DNA of 64,000 nucleotides from Virgibacillus sp. MSJ-26 (GCF_018918075.1 NZ_JAHLPW010000003.1:248001-312000); one strand, 5' to 3'. Shown: positions 17,641 to 26,536, numbered from the stretch's first letter. Notes: generated from the letters alone by a model not told the origin. Translations and numbers: made by a program.

Positions 17641-19158
17641 ATGAAGATGAATGTAGGTGAATGGTTAACCCATAGAGCTTTTATGGTTGGTGAAAAAACA
17701 GGGTTTGTTGGAAAATATAGTGATTATACTTTTAGTGAAATGAATCAGCGCGCTAATCGTTTTGCAGACTATTTACTCAAAAAGGGTGTCCAAAAAGGTG
17801 ATCGCATTGCACTTATTTGCAAGAATCATGAAGACTTTGTCACTGCTTTTTTTGGAAGTGCCAAAATCGGCGTCATTACAGTACCTATCAATTGGAGGCT
17901 TTCTACACACGAAACAATATATATATTGAGCCATTCCGAGGCTAAGGCAGTAGTTTATGATGAAGCATTTAATCAAGATATAAATGAACTCAAACCTAAA
18001 ACTTCTGTTGAAATATTCATTTGTAGCGGCGATAGTTCTACTGATGAAACATTTGAAAATATATTAAACACATACAGTAAAACAGAGCCCGAAATCATTT
18101 CTTTTGATGAAGATACCATTTTGTTTATGTATACATCTGGTACGACCGGAAAACCAAAGGGCGCTATGATTACCCATAATAATTTATTTGCAGCATCAAT
18201 AGGACTAACCCATACTATAGACTGGTGGGCGGAAGATCGTTTTTTATTAGTTGCTCCTTTTTTCCATATAGGTGGATTCGCTCCATTAATTGCTAACGTT
18301 CACGTTGGTTGCACAACAGTTTTACTTGAAGATTTTCATCCAATAAAAGTGTGGGAAATCATAGAAAGAGAAAAGATTACATCAATGATGACGGTACCTG
18401 CTATGCTAACAGTTATGGCGGATACTGTAGAAAAAATAAAACCAGATTTGAGCACGCTCCGTTATATTTCTTGTGGTGCCTCTCCAGTGCCACCAAAATT
18501 GATTGAAACTTTCAGGAATCTTGAAATTTCAATTAAACAAGTATATGGAATAACAGAATATACGGGTGCCGTTTCTTTCTGGAAAGAATCTTTTGATCCT
18601 GATAAATATGATTCCATGGGGAAACCGGTAATGCATGGTTCATTAAAAATTGTTGATGTTGATTCGCAACTAGAACTGCCCAGCGGTGAAATAGGAGAAA
18701 TTCTCTGCAAAGGACCACAAGTTTTTAAAGGGTATTGGAAAAATGAAGCAGCCACTACTCAAGCATTTATGGGTGATTGGTACAAGAGTGGTGACATGGG
18801 TAAATTTGATGAAGGTGGCTTCCTATATGTAGTGGACCGTCTTAAAGACATGATTATCAGTGGTGGAGAAAATATATACAGTGCAGAAGTAGAGGAGATC
18901 CTAACCGACAACCATGAAGTAATTGAAGCAGCTGTAGTGGGAATACCCAATGAAAATTGGGGAGAAATTCCGAGGGCGTACATTGTTAAATCGGAAAATT
19001 CTTCATTAACGAAAGAAGAAATTATGGAATACTGTAGGACACATTTGGCATCTTTCAAAGTACCTAAGGAAGTTGCATTTGTTGAACAATTACCACGCAA
19101 TGCAGTTGGTAAAATATTAAAAAATGTGCTGAAGGATGAAGCACAAAAAATTTCATAA
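17641..19158 (+). CDS. Acyl-CoA synthetase, AMP-forming (ANL superfamily)
   Basis: This 505-residue ligase activates a carboxylic acid to acyl-AMP and then acyl-CoA. The P-loop signature YTSGTTGKPKG lies at 164-174. IKQVYGITEYTG is the A5-type motif, GEILCKGPQVFKGYW and KSGDMGKFDEGGFLYVVDR follow, and the hinge leads into KDMIISGGENIYSAEVEE. The C-terminal catalytic Lys491 lies in NAVGKILK. It starts at ATG 17641, 25 bases after the acyl-CoA dehydrogenase, in the same transcript. A hairpin terminator follows. The substrate (medium or long fatty acid, or aromatic acid) is not readable from sequence. Confidence 0.93.
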   Translation: MKMNVGEWLTHRAFMVGEKTGFVGKYSDYTFSEMNQRANRFADYLLKKGVQKGDRIALICKNHEDFVTAFFGSAKIGVITVPINWRLSTHETIYILSHSEAKAVVYDEAFNQDINELKPKTSVEIFICSGDSSTDETFENILNTYSKTEPEIISFDEDTILFMYTSGTTGKPKGAMITHNNLFAASIGLTHTIDWWAEDRFLLVAPFFHIGGFAPLIANVHVGCTTVLLEDFHPIKVWEIIEREKITSMMTVPAMLTVMADTVEKIKPDLSTLRYISCGASPVPPKLIETFRNLEISIKQVYGITEYTGAVSFWKESFDPDKYDSMGKPVMHGSLKIVDVDSQLELPSGEIGEILCKGPQVFKGYWKNEAATTQAFMGDWYKSGDMGKFDEGGFLYVVDRLKDMIISGGENIYSAEVEEILTDNHEVIEAAVVGIPNENWGEIPRAYIVKSENSSLTKEEIMEYCRTHLASFKVPKEVAFVEQLPRNAVGKILKNVLKDEAQKIS

Positions 19159-19171
19159 GTTATTTAAACTC

Positions 19172-19206
19172 AAAAAGTCTTACTGAATTAAACAGTAGGA
19201 CTTTTT
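19172..19206. terminator. Terminator of the acyl-CoA operon, overlapping the end of the tetR-type gene
   Basis: AAAAAGTCTTACTG (19172-19185) pairs with CAGTAGGACTTTTT (19193-19206) with one wobble. T-runs are present on both strands. The convergent TetR-type gene ends at 19188, inside this hairpin, so one structure serves both transcripts. Confidence 0.85.
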
Positions 19207-19805
19207 GATACGAATTTTGAACTTATAACTTTTGTTAAATTTAGAACATGCTCTTTCGTTTCTTGTTTACTCCTCCCTGGATAATTACGATACGTAATCA
19301 TTAGGCCATTTAGTGAGGAAAACAGTGCTTGAGAATCTGTTCGAACATTATCTTTTATACCACTATTTTTAAATACTGTATCAAATATATCTAAGAGCCT
19401 TCGCATACTTTTGTTAAATGTTTGCAAAGCTTCATTTTTCAGTGTTGCATCGAGCATAAAATGAGTCATCATCTGAAAAAAATCATCATTATCCAATAAA
19501 TATGTGACAAATGTCTCAGCTAAAGTTTCCACAGATACAGTTTTACTTTCTTTAATTATTTTTTCAAAGGCGGACAGAATAGCATCGCTTTGCTTTAAGA
19601 AAGCTTCTACAAAAAGTTCGTCTCGGTCTTCAAAATGACGATAAATTAAGGCAGGTGAAACACCCGCTTTTTTTGCAATATCTCTGACACTAACATTAGA
19701 AACTTGATTTGTACTGAATAACTCCATCGCCGCCTGTAAAATTAACTTTTTTCTTACCAAACGTTCTTGCTCTTTAAGCTCGTTTAATGTACTTTTTTCT
19801 GTCAC
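19188..19805 (-). CDS. TetR/AcrR-family transcriptional regulator
   Basis: This 205-residue repressor has an N-terminal TetR HTH (about 18-65: LILQAAMELFSTNQVSNVSV, RDIAKKAGVSPALIYRHFED) and a helical ligand-binding domain. It faces the acyl-CoA dehydrogenase/ligase operon convergently and probably senses an acyl-CoA or related ligand; this is inference from position. A candidate operator lies at 15922-15949. The start is GTG 19805 behind GGAGGGTCAATA. Its last codons lie inside the shared terminator. Confidence 0.92.
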   Translation of the reverse strand: MTEKSTLNELKEQERLVRKKLILQAAMELFSTNQVSNVSVRDIAKKAGVSPALIYRHFEDRDELFVEAFLKQSDAILSAFEKIIKESKTVSVETLAETFVTYLLDNDDFFQMMTHFMLDATLKNEALQTFNKSMRRLLDIFDTVFKNSGIKDNVRTDSQALFSSLNGLMITYRNYPGRSKQETKEHVLNLTKVISSKFVSKSPTV

Positions 19806-20285
19806 TATTGACCCTCCAAAACGATGTTTTATAGTTTTTTGCTAAAAGTTACTGATTTAAATCAGAATTTTATACAACCTATAAAACTCGTTTCCTTCAC
19901 AATTTTAGGTATATTTTTTCTTATAAGCTATATTAATATCTTTATATGTCTCAGCATATACAGTCATACTCACTGCTTACTCCTCTTCTTATCACCTATT
20001 ATAAGTTAGATTATCAACATGTCAATTTCATTAATTTTCGGTTCAAATAAATCATTACTCTAGTTTATTCCTCAAAATTTTCTATGCATTTCACATGGCA
20101 TAACTTAAATCCTGTTTTTCCTGTTTTCGTTTTTGCAACTGCGAAGTTTTTCTCAAACAAAAAACCGTTCAATGAAATAGTGTTAAAAATCATTGAACGG
20201 GTTTATACAACAATGCATTTTAACGATGAAAAAACACTGTCTAATCAACTGTCTCGATTGAAATTTTTTATCATATTTTTTTCAC
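19806..20285. other. Intergenic region upstream of the tetR-type gene
   Basis: About 480 AT-rich bases lie between the TetR-type gene and the second SDR gene. They contain the SDR terminator at 20161-20203 and must hold the tetR promoter. Short ORFs at 19824-20009 and 20084-20296 have no ribosome site and no protein-like composition. Confidence 0.5.
20161..20203 (-). terminator. Rho-independent terminator of the second SDR gene
   Basis: Read on the minus strand, CCGTTCAATGA pairs with TCATTGAACGG, followed by TTTTTTG. It lies about 85 bases past the SDR stop codon. Stem and T-run are both good. Confidence 0.85.
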
Positions 20286-21041
20286 TTACAAAATAACATC
20301 GGGGGTTTCAGGTATAATCTGACCGCCGTCTATGACAAGAGATTGACCGGTAATATATTTTGCTTCTTCAGATGCGAAGAAGCATACTGTTGCGCCGATA
20401 TCTTCCGGTTCACCTAAGCGTTTCATTGGAACGGCTTCTGCACCTTTTTCACTTAAGATACCGAGTTGCTTTTTCAAACCCTCTGTCGCAATCATTCCCG
20501 GTTGTACTGAATTAACTGTTATGCCGAATTTTGCATATTCAACTGCAGCACTTCTCATAAATCCAAGTATTCCTGCTTTTGTCGCACCGTAAATTGAACC
20601 GCCAGGGTAGCCGGTAATATCTCCTGTAATCGATGAGGTGAGGATCACACGACCGTAGTTTTGATTTTTCATCGCTTTTAATACAGGTTTGGCAATAAAG
20701 AACATGCCTTTCAGATTGATGTTTTGGATGTTGTCCCAATCTTCTTCAGTCATGTCTTCAATCATCACTTCTGGATAAATTCCAGTGTTGGCTGCCAAAA
20801 TATCAATCCGTTCATGCTTGTCCAACACATCTTGAACCACTTGCTCAGCAGCATTTTTATCCGTGACATCTAATTTATGGAATTCCCCGCCAACTTCTTT
20901 AGCCGTTTCTTGACCAGATTTTTCATCGATATCACAAATCATAACTTTGGCACCAGCCTTAGCTAAAGTCTTTACGATTCCTTGACCTATCCCATTTGCT
21001 CCACCAGTGACTAATGCGATTTTACCAGTTAAATCAAACAT
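20286..21041 (-). CDS. SDR-family oxidoreductase (FabG-like), second copy
   Basis: This complete 251-residue classical SDR has cofactor motif TGGANGIG at 12-19, AANTG at 83-87, and the catalytic set Ser137, Tyr151, Lys155 (SIYGATKAG). The C-terminal VIDGGQIIPETPDVIL matches what remains of the copy at window start. The start is ATG 21041 behind GGAGAGGATAGA. A longer frame to 21089 has no ribosome site. A promoter with TTGATT (21111-21106) and TGATAA (21088-21083) lies upstream. The two copies share leader sequence, so they arose by duplication. Substrate unknown; a 3-oxoacyl or alcohol is plausible. Confidence 0.93.
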   Translation of the reverse strand: MFDLTGKIALVTGGANGIGQGIVKTLAKAGAKVMICDIDEKSGQETAKEVGGEFHKLDVTDKNAAEQVVQDVLDKHERIDILAANTGIYPEVMIEDMTEEDWDNIQNINLKGMFFIAKPVLKAMKNQNYGRVILTSSITGDITGYPGGSIYGATKAGILGFMRSAAVEYAKFGITVNSVQPGMIATEGLKKQLGILSEKGAEAVPMKRLGEPEDIGATVCFFASEEAKYITGQSLVIDGGQIIPETPDVIL

Positions 21042-21156
21042 TCTATCCTCTCCTTTTTTATAAGTTAACCTCCATTTATATTTTATCATAGAAAAGGAAT
21101 TTTCTAATCAAATAAGGGGTTGAGACCTTACCTTATATACGATTACCTCAATCCTA

Positions 21157-21196
21157 AAAAAACAAGACACTCTTCATAAAATGGAGTGTCTTGTTC
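21157..21196 (-). terminator. Terminator of the YceI-family gene
   Basis: Read on the minus strand, AACAAGACACTC pairs with GAGTGTCTTGTT around an 11-base loop, followed by a run of seven Ts. It starts 18 bases past the YceI stop codon. Confidence 0.9.
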
Positions 21197-21214
21197 TCAC
21201 GTAAATATATTAAT

Positions 21215-21745
21215 TTATTTTCTAAGTTGTATTTCAAGGTTAATTTTCACTTCATCACTCACTACAACGCCACCTGTTTCAAGTGCAGCATTCCAAGTTA
21301 AACCGAAGTCTTTGCGGTTGATCGTTGTTTCAGCTGTGAATCCAGCTGCTTCTTGACCAGTCATTGGATCCTTGGCCGTTCCTTCAAAGACAACATCGAA
21401 AGTAACTGGCAATGTCGTTTCGTTAATCGTGAAATCGCCTGTAAGATCATAGTGATCTTCATCTTTTTTCTTAATATCTGTTGCTTTAAATTTCAAATGT
21501 GGATATTTTTCCGTCTCAAAGAAATCTCCTGAACGTAAATGATCGTCACGTCCTTTATTGCGTGTGTCGATGCTGTTTGCTTCAATTTTAAATTCAATAT
21601 CAGCATCTGTTAAATCATTCGGATCTGCTTCTACACTTGCTTCAAATTCATTAAATGTTCCCGATACTTTAGAGATTTTCATATGTCTCACTGTAAACCC
21701 AATTGTACTGTGTTCCTTATTGACTTCCCATGTTGCTTTTGCCAT
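21215..21745 (-). CDS. YceI-family lipocalin-like protein
   Basis: This 176-residue protein of the YceI family is a lipocalin-like beta barrel that binds polyisoprenoid or other amphiphilic molecules. Typical stretches are ATWEVNKEHSTIGFTVRHM at the start, SIDTRNKGRDDHLRSGDFF, ITGDFTI-type strands, and the C-terminal EVKINLEIQLRK. There is no signal peptide, so it is cytoplasmic here, as in many Bacillus members. The start is ATG 21745 behind AGGAGGAATATA. A MarR-type gene lies upstream on the same strand, a pairing seen in Bacillaceae, and probably controls it. Confidence 0.93.
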   Translation of the reverse strand: MAKATWEVNKEHSTIGFTVRHMKISKVSGTFNEFEASVEADPNDLTDADIEFKIEANSIDTRNKGRDDHLRSGDFFETEKYPHLKFKATDIKKKDEDHYDLTGDFTINETTLPVTFDVVFEGTAKDPMTGQEAAGFTAETTINRKDFGLTWNAALETGGVVVSDEVKINLEIQLRK

Positions 21746-21869
21746 ATTATATTCCTCCTATTGTTAATCAAAAAGTTTTATTTATATTCTAAGCAGGTGC
21801 TTACTTATTCTTTGAATACAGTTACTGATTACGCTCCACCACCTCCTAAGTAATCATTAGTTATCTCAT

Positions 21870-22286
21870 TTAGGAACCTAATTTCTTCAGTAAGTGATGA
21901 AGTTGCTTTTTTTCTTCTTCATTTAATTTATTAAAATGTTCAGCTTGAAACGTTTCTTGAATGGGAACGACATCATCAAACAAAGCTTTCCCTTTCTCTG
22001 TCAATGAAATATATTTTGTCTTCCATTCCTGTTCCCTTGTAATAAGGTCTCTTTGTTCCATTTTTTGAAGTAACTGGGTAGTGTTCCCCTTGGATACGAC
22101 TAGTTTTTCACTTAAATCTTGTTGTGATATTTTATCGGCTCCACCAACTTGCGCAAGAACGTCAAACTGTGCAGCCGTTAATTGCCACTTTTTCAAATGT
22201 TGGTTTGACAACCTTAGGCTATGATTATAAAACCGCGAAAGTCGGAACCAGATCATTAAATCTAGGCGATTTGATCTCTTAACCAT
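21870..22286 (-). CDS. MarR-family transcriptional regulator
   Basis: This 138-residue winged-helix regulator shows the MarR pattern: LTAAQFDVLAQVG, ISQQDLSEKLVVSKGNTTQ, LLQKMEQRDLITREQEWKTK, ISLTEKGKALFDDV, with dimerisation helices at both ends. MarR proteins usually repress themselves and a neighbouring gene and release DNA on ligand binding or thiol oxidation; no cysteine is present here, so ligand control is more likely. The start is ATG 22286. Two palindromes between 22306 and 22355 overlap its promoter. The YceI gene downstream is the likely target. Confidence 0.92.
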   Translation of the reverse strand: MVKRSNRLDLMIWFRLSRFYNHSLRLSNQHLKKWQLTAAQFDVLAQVGGADKISQQDLSEKLVVSKGNTTQLLQKMEQRDLITREQEWKTKYISLTEKGKALFDDVVPIQETFQAEHFNKLNEEEKKQLHHLLKKLGS

Positions 22287-22305
22287 ATTGGTAATTCCCT
22301 TCTAT

Positions 22306-22362
22306 ATCATATAGATATGATGTCTAATTATCAGTTTAGTACTAAACTGATAATTCGTCAAC
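22306..22362 (-). promoter_or_regulatory. Promoter and palindromic operators of the marR-type gene
   Basis: On the minus strand, a -35 TTGACG (22362-22357) and a TAAACT -10 are 17 bases apart. A perfect 30-bp palindrome at 22326-22355, whose core is CAGTTTAGTACTAAACTG, covers the spacer and the -10. A second, 16-bp palindrome with arms ATCATAT/ATATGAT lies at 22306-22321. MarR dimers bind such sites, so autorepression is very likely. Confidence 0.75.
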
Positions 22363-22539
22363 CTTTTTTAACTGACCGAGGTTTAATCTATGCTGTGCCG
22401 GTATCAAAACAATTTTTGTTTGTTGTATGAAGCCTACAGTTACAGTGTTGTACTGTTTATTTATTTTATACCCGTTGATGGGGAGTTTTAAAAGTTGATT
22501 TATTTAGAGGGGGTTATGCGAAGTTTTACTAAAAAAATC

Positions 22540-22584
22540 GGTGCCGGACACCTGGACAATTCAATGACTTTAGTATCTGGCACC
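22540..22584. repeat. GTGCCGG-type intergenic palindrome
   Basis: GGTGCCGGACA at 22540 is mirrored imperfectly by TATCTGGCACC ending at 22584, with GACAATTCAATGACTTT between. It is a diverged member of the family seen at 7293-7339 and 9822-9868. It lies 20 bases past the 3' end of the minus-strand membrane gene and may serve as its terminator. Confidence 0.55.
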
Positions 22585-22603
22585 AATTAATGTGCATCTC
22601 AAT

Positions 22604-23347
22604 CTATTTTAATTTGATCCCTTGCTTTAAAACTTTTTTCTTTTTCTTATTTGACAGTGGATGATAATTAATAAAAGATGGATTTATTTTCATAAAATAA
22701 AAACGCAATAAAAACTTGGCTCCGATGTAGAAGTTAAATAGCATGAAAAAGCCTATAAGCACTAACGTAGCAAAAAAGCTCGGCTCTAGCCTTTGCCCTG
22801 AAACATACCCCATTGTTCCAAGTCCTCCGCTACCAAGTAAAGCTGAACCAATGCTATTAAGATGCCTTTCGATTTTACTTCGTTTCCGCTCTATCGTTGG
22901 ATCTTTGGTCAGCTTATTTATTTGGTATTTTGCAATTACAAAAAAACCAATTAAAAAAAGTAAAGTGGTTACTAGATAATAAACGGGACCTAGTTCTAAT
23001 TTTTTCAGTAAAATACCTTGGACAATTACAAACAAAGATAAGGAGCTCATTAATCCAAGACTGCCCGTGAATAATATCATTTCAAACTGTGTTGTATAAG
23101 GGTTTTTCATTAAAAATCTCACTCCCCACACATGAAATAGAAGAATAAAGGGAGAAAGCACCCACGCAATTTTAACACTTGCTAAACTTAATAATCCGAG
23201 CAACAGTGGCAAATCAAATAAGAGTAAAACGAAAACAATAACTCCTGATTTAACATCAGAAGGATAGATAAATCCTAGTTGTTCTGAAATATCTTGAGAT
23301 AAATTTTTATTTTTAAGAGAAGGATCAATTTTAAATTTATTTTTCAT
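22604..23347 (-). CDS. Hypothetical membrane protein with six or so membrane segments
   Basis: This 247-residue protein has a soluble start (about 1-35), then hydrophobic segments near 36-60, 62-85, 92-115, 122-145, and a pair near 165-215, and a very basic tail (NKKKKKVLKQGIKLK). I do not recognise the family. GTG 23356 is in frame, but AGGGTG sits six bases before ATG 23347, so that start is used. It is transcribed alone. Membrane location is seen in the sequence; function is unknown. Confidence 0.75.
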   Translation of the reverse strand: MKNKFKIDPSLKNKNLSQDISEQLGFIYPSDVKSGVIVFVLLLFDLPLLLGLLSLASVKIAWVLSPFILLFHVWGVRFLMKNPYTTQFEMILFTGSLGLMSSLSLFVIVQGILLKKLELGPVYYLVTTLLFLIGFFVIAKYQINKLTKDPTIERKRSKIERHLNSIGSALLGSGGLGTMGYVSGQRLEPSFFATLVLIGFFMLFNFYIGAKFLLRFYFMKINPSFINYHPLSNKKKKKVLKQGIKLK

Positions 23348-23607
23348 ATCTATCACCCTATTACTTTTTCAGTAGCTTGTTTTAAATTGTCGTTTGAAAA
23401 ATCCACCCTTCAAGTATAGTTCACCCTGGATTGCCCATCAACATGTAGTCACTACTGGTATTGATTAGGCTGTAAATTTTATCATATAGGATACATAAGA
23501 CCGATTGTTTTTACTAGATTATTTAATCATTTGTTGGAAAAGCATGTTTTATAACCAGTCTACGGGTTTATGAGTGAATATACTATCTATAGAAAAGGAG
23601 GTTTGAC

Positions 23608-23841
23608 ATGGAGAAGTTTAAAATAGTTGTCGGTACAACGACTAGGGAGAAAAATGCACAAGGTCAATATAATTTAATGACCGATAATAAAATTAATACG
23701 AATATTAAAGTTTATAAAACCGCTGATGGAAAGCTATATCGTGTCGAAACTGAGATGTATTCTAGGCGAAAACAAGCTCTCCAAGATATCGATAAAATTA
23801 AAAAACTAGGGATAAAAGACGCCTTTATTATTCGTGAATAA
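23608..23841 (+). CDS. Small protein with SPOR-like pattern
   Basis: This soluble 77-residue protein has a strong ribosome site (AAAGGAGG). The C-terminal part, YRVETEMYSRRKQALQDIDK followed by LGIKDAFIIRE, resembles the strand-helix-strand pattern of SPOR peptidoglycan-binding domains, where residues are scanned and numbered as internal repeats. It has no signal peptide, so a wall role is not supported. It is transcribed alone and followed by a perfect terminator at 24041-24080. The gene is real; the SPOR resemblance is tentative. Confidence 0.75.
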   Translation: MEKFKIVVGTTTREKNAQGQYNLMTDNKINTNIKVYKTADGKLYRVETEMYSRRKQALQDIDKIKKLGIKDAFIIRE

Positions 23842-24040
23842 TTGGTAGCCGGAGTTATCTAGCAATCTATTGTGATACAATTTAATAGTGCTTTTTTTGA
23901 AAACAACTTTGATATAGATGATTTCTCCGTACTTCCGTTCCACCTATATCCTCATGGAAACTAGTGCGACAACTTTTACCATCATTACCATCCTAACTTC
24001 CTCATATCTTGAGTGTCGTGACTTGTTAGAAATCTCCTAC

Positions 24041-24080
24041 AAAAAAGGCTGATATCTATTTAATAGATATCAGCCTTTTT
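24041..24080. terminator. Perfect bidirectional terminator
   Basis: The arms AAAAAGGCTGATATCTATT and AATAGATATCAGCCTTTTT form a perfect hairpin with T-runs on both strands. It lies about 200 bases past the small SPOR-like gene and isolates it from the carboxypeptidase gene. Confidence 0.9.
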
Positions 24081-24225
24081 CTACAGGCATAAATAAATCT
24101 TGATATATTGTTAAGATGATTTTAAAGTTGCTTTTCTTGGAGATTTGATAAATAATTAAAAAATATGGATAATATTAGTTCGCCCCATTCCTATTAACAT
24201 CGCAACGTAATATTTGGAGGATATA

Positions 24226-25221
24226 ATGAAACAATTCAAGGTACCACTCATATTAGCTTGTTTACTCTTACTCACAGCATGTACTGGAAATGCCCTTTTT
24301 GACCGTGGGCCGTTGAAGATGACATCCCAGTCCGACTCAGCTCACTTTTTTCATAGTAAAGAACTTCCTAATGGATTTTTTCTAAAGCCCCTTTCCGATG
24401 TTGAGCTTAAATCAAGAGCCGCTTTCTTGATTGATGCAGATCGTGATCGGGTGCTTTTTGATAAAAATAGTCATGAATCATTAGGCGTTGCCAGTATGTC
24501 CAAAATCATGTCGGAACTATTGGTGCTAGAAGCCATTGATGAGGGGATGCTTGACTGGGATGACGCTATCGACATCAGTGATTATGCCTATACGATTTCT
24601 CATCAGCCTGGTTTTGCTTCTATAGAGTTGAAACAAGATGAACGCTACTTGGTCCGTGATTTATTTCATGGCATGGCGATTACCTCGGCAAATGGAGCAA
24701 CCATCGCTTTAGCTGAAGCCGTAGCAGGAAGCGAAAAAGAGTTTGTAGCATTAATGAACGAGAAAGCTGAACTGCTCGGTCTTGCGGATTCGCATTTTGT
24801 TAATAGTACTGGTTTGACCAATCATGACCTGCAAGATAATCACACAACCGGTTCTGTCGATGATTATAACGAAATGTCGGCACACGACTTGGCTGAACTT
24901 GCGAAATATACGTTACATCACTATCCAGATCTTTTGGACATGACCCGTTTACCTGAATTTGATATCGAGGACAAAACATTTGATAATTCGAATTGGATGC
25001 TACCTGGGGCAAAGGAAAACTTTCTTGGAGTCGATGTCACTTATGACGGGGTGGATGGATTGAAAACCGGATATACGAGTGATGCCGGCTATGGGTTTAC
25101 TGGAACTGTCCAAATTGACGGAACCCGCTTTATCTCAGTCGTGATTGGAACTGAAGGGTTTGATGAGCGATTTATTGAAACAGGTAAATTGTATGAGGCG
25201 ATTGCTGAGCAAATGGATTAA
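24226..25221 (+). CDS. Lipoprotein D-alanyl-D-alanine carboxypeptidase (S11, PBP5-like)
   Basis: This 331-residue serine D,D-peptidase trims the terminal D-Ala of peptidoglycan stem peptides. A lipoprotein signal (LLLLTAC, Cys19) anchors it outside the membrane. The penicillin-binding motifs are present: SxxK with Ser90 and Lys93 (ASMSKIM), SxN with Ser154-Asn156 (TSANGAT), and KTG at 280-282. The C-terminal amphipathic anchor typical of PBP5 is absent, replaced by the lipid anchor; length is short for DacA and close to DacF or DacB cores. GGAGG at 24216-24220 selects ATG 24226 over TTG 24214. A terminator follows directly. Confidence 0.93.
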   Translation: MKQFKVPLILACLLLLTACTGNALFDRGPLKMTSQSDSAHFFHSKELPNGFFLKPLSDVELKSRAAFLIDADRDRVLFDKNSHESLGVASMSKIMSELLVLEAIDEGMLDWDDAIDISDYAYTISHQPGFASIELKQDERYLVRDLFHGMAITSANGATIALAEAVAGSEKEFVALMNEKAELLGLADSHFVNSTGLTNHDLQDNHTTGSVDDYNEMSAHDLAELAKYTLHHYPDLLDMTRLPEFDIEDKTFDNSNWMLPGAKENFLGVDVTYDGVDGLKTGYTSDAGYGFTGTVQIDGTRFISVVIGTEGFDERFIETGKLYEAIAEQMD

Positions 25222-25233
25222 ACACTTGTCATG

Positions 25234-25273
25234 AAAACAGTCATTGGGGAGATTGCTCCGATGACTGTTTCTT
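25234..25273 (+). terminator. Terminator of the carboxypeptidase gene
   Basis: AAACAGTCAT pairs with ATGACTGTTT, extended by GGGGA/CTCC inside, then TTTCTTTATTCTT. It begins 13 bases past the stop codon. Confidence 0.85.
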
Positions 25274-25364
25274 TATTCTTGGTCTTTTTCGGTCAAGAAA
25301 AACGATGCCTAGAACTTGTTTGGTTCCTCTGCCGATGCAACAGTCCGAGGTATATCCGCCTGCC

Positions 25365-25556
25365 TTATAAATTTTTATTTCTTACTATTTCTCCTAGATT
25401 ATAACCTAACCAAGCCCCTGCGATGGGGAATAAATCAAAAATTCTCATCTGTGCGGAATCAATGCCAGTTATAACTAAAATTGTAGTCATAATGCTTAGA
25501 GCAGTAACTACGATGGCCTCGGTAATTTTCCTTCTCTTCCAGCGCTTATCCCCCAA
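25365..25556 (-). CDS. Small two-helix membrane protein, start uncertain or degraded
   Basis: This 63-codon frame encodes basic residues (GDKRWKRRK) followed by two hydrophobic segments (about 11-31 and 38-54) and a charged end (EIVRNKNL). The assumed start is TTG 25556, which has no ribosome site. The frame stays open and protein-like for another 16 codons upstream (KLVHAFDKDR) to a stop, without any start codon. It may therefore be a gene that lost its true start. It lies in a run of small membrane-protein genes. No family recognised. Confidence 0.4.
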   Translation of the reverse strand: MGDKRWKRRKITEAIVVTALSIMTTILVITGIDSAQMRIFDLFPIAGAWLGYNLGEIVRNKNL

Positions 25557-25641
25557 ACGGTCTTTGTCAAAAGCGTGGACAAGTTTACTTGTTTTTGTGC
25601 CTGCTTAGGAAACTATAACATTAAAACTTCTGTGGATAACT

Positions 25642-25905
25642 TTATACTGAAATTGGCCACGTCCAGCTGGGGGCGCCCCACGCTTTTGTGCCAATATTTT
25701 TTCCAGTTATAAGTGTATTAAAAGTATGTGCTACTACAATCCACATCAACACACAACCTAGACCAAAAAAGACAGTAACTGATCCCCCTGTCTTTATATA
25801 ATAGATAGAGAGAAGCAATAATAGTAGCATTACAAGATTGCCTTGAACTAACAACTTCTTTTTTAAACGTTTCACCTCTTCTATATCCCATTCTGATGTT
25901 TGCAT
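25642..25905 (-). CDS. Small membrane protein
   Basis: This 87-residue protein has a charged N-terminus (SEWDIEEVKRLKKKLLVQ) followed by two membrane segments (about 23-38 and 43-62) and a short tail. ATG 25905 lies behind AGGAGGATGATGAA, which is a strong site. No family recognised. It belongs to a minus-strand cluster of small hypothetical membrane proteins (25365-26731). Confidence 0.65.
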   Translation of the reverse strand: MQTSEWDIEEVKRLKKKLLVQGNLVMLLLLLLSIYYIKTGGSVTVFFGLGCVLMWIVVAHTFNTLITGKNIGTKAWGAPSWTWPISV

Positions 25906-26051
25906 TTCATCATCCTCCTAGGATAAAAACTAATCCTTTTGGCTTTCATGAGCTATAGATTCCAGCTGTTAACATATTGACTTTAGTTGCAGAATATTTT
26001 ACTGGTCCATTCCCAGGATATAAGCCTCAATCACTTTGTTATCATGAATTT

Positions 26052-26402
26052 TCAATTTTTACTTTTAACAAATCCAGCTCGTTTTCTTGTTAAGTAACTT
26101 TCTGCTACGCCACATACGAAAATTAAAAGAAACGAATACCTAAAATCTATATATGCGATTGCATATATGAAACCACAAATTATAATTGAAGTGAAAAACC
26201 TGTTCTTTGTGAGTTCCCCTACTTGTTTCCAGTGTAACATTGTATACAAAATCGCTAAAACAAACAATATTATGAAAATCGTTTGTAACCCCCAGAATAA
26301 ATAGGGGTTTGTATGATTAAACCCTTCTCCCCTTTGAAGATTTGCAACTAACGCTGCAACAGATGCGAGCAGAGCGATCATTCCTGTTGAATATAATTTC
26401 AT
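26052..26402 (-). CDS. Small membrane protein with four segments
   Basis: This 116-residue protein has hydrophobic segments near 4-20, 32-53, 66-80 and 83-100, and a basic end (RKRAGFVKSKN). TTG 26426 and another ATG are in frame upstream, but AGAGGGG at good spacing selects ATG 26402. No family recognised; the gene looks real from its ribosome site and membrane pattern. Confidence 0.6.
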   Translation of the reverse strand: MKLYSTGMIALLASVAALVANLQRGEGFNHTNPYLFWGLQTIFIILFVLAILYTMLHWKQVGELTKNRFFTSIIICGFIYAIAYIDFRYSFLLIFVCGVAESYLTRKRAGFVKSKN

Positions 26403-26536
26403 TTCTTTAACCCCTCTCATATTCAATTAGCAGCCTTTACTGGTGGAATTCTTCAAGCAAAATAACATGCAACAACCTTGCAGATAAAAGTAATAGGAAA
26501 ATGACTAGTACAACGAAAATATCACGTTACTCAAAA

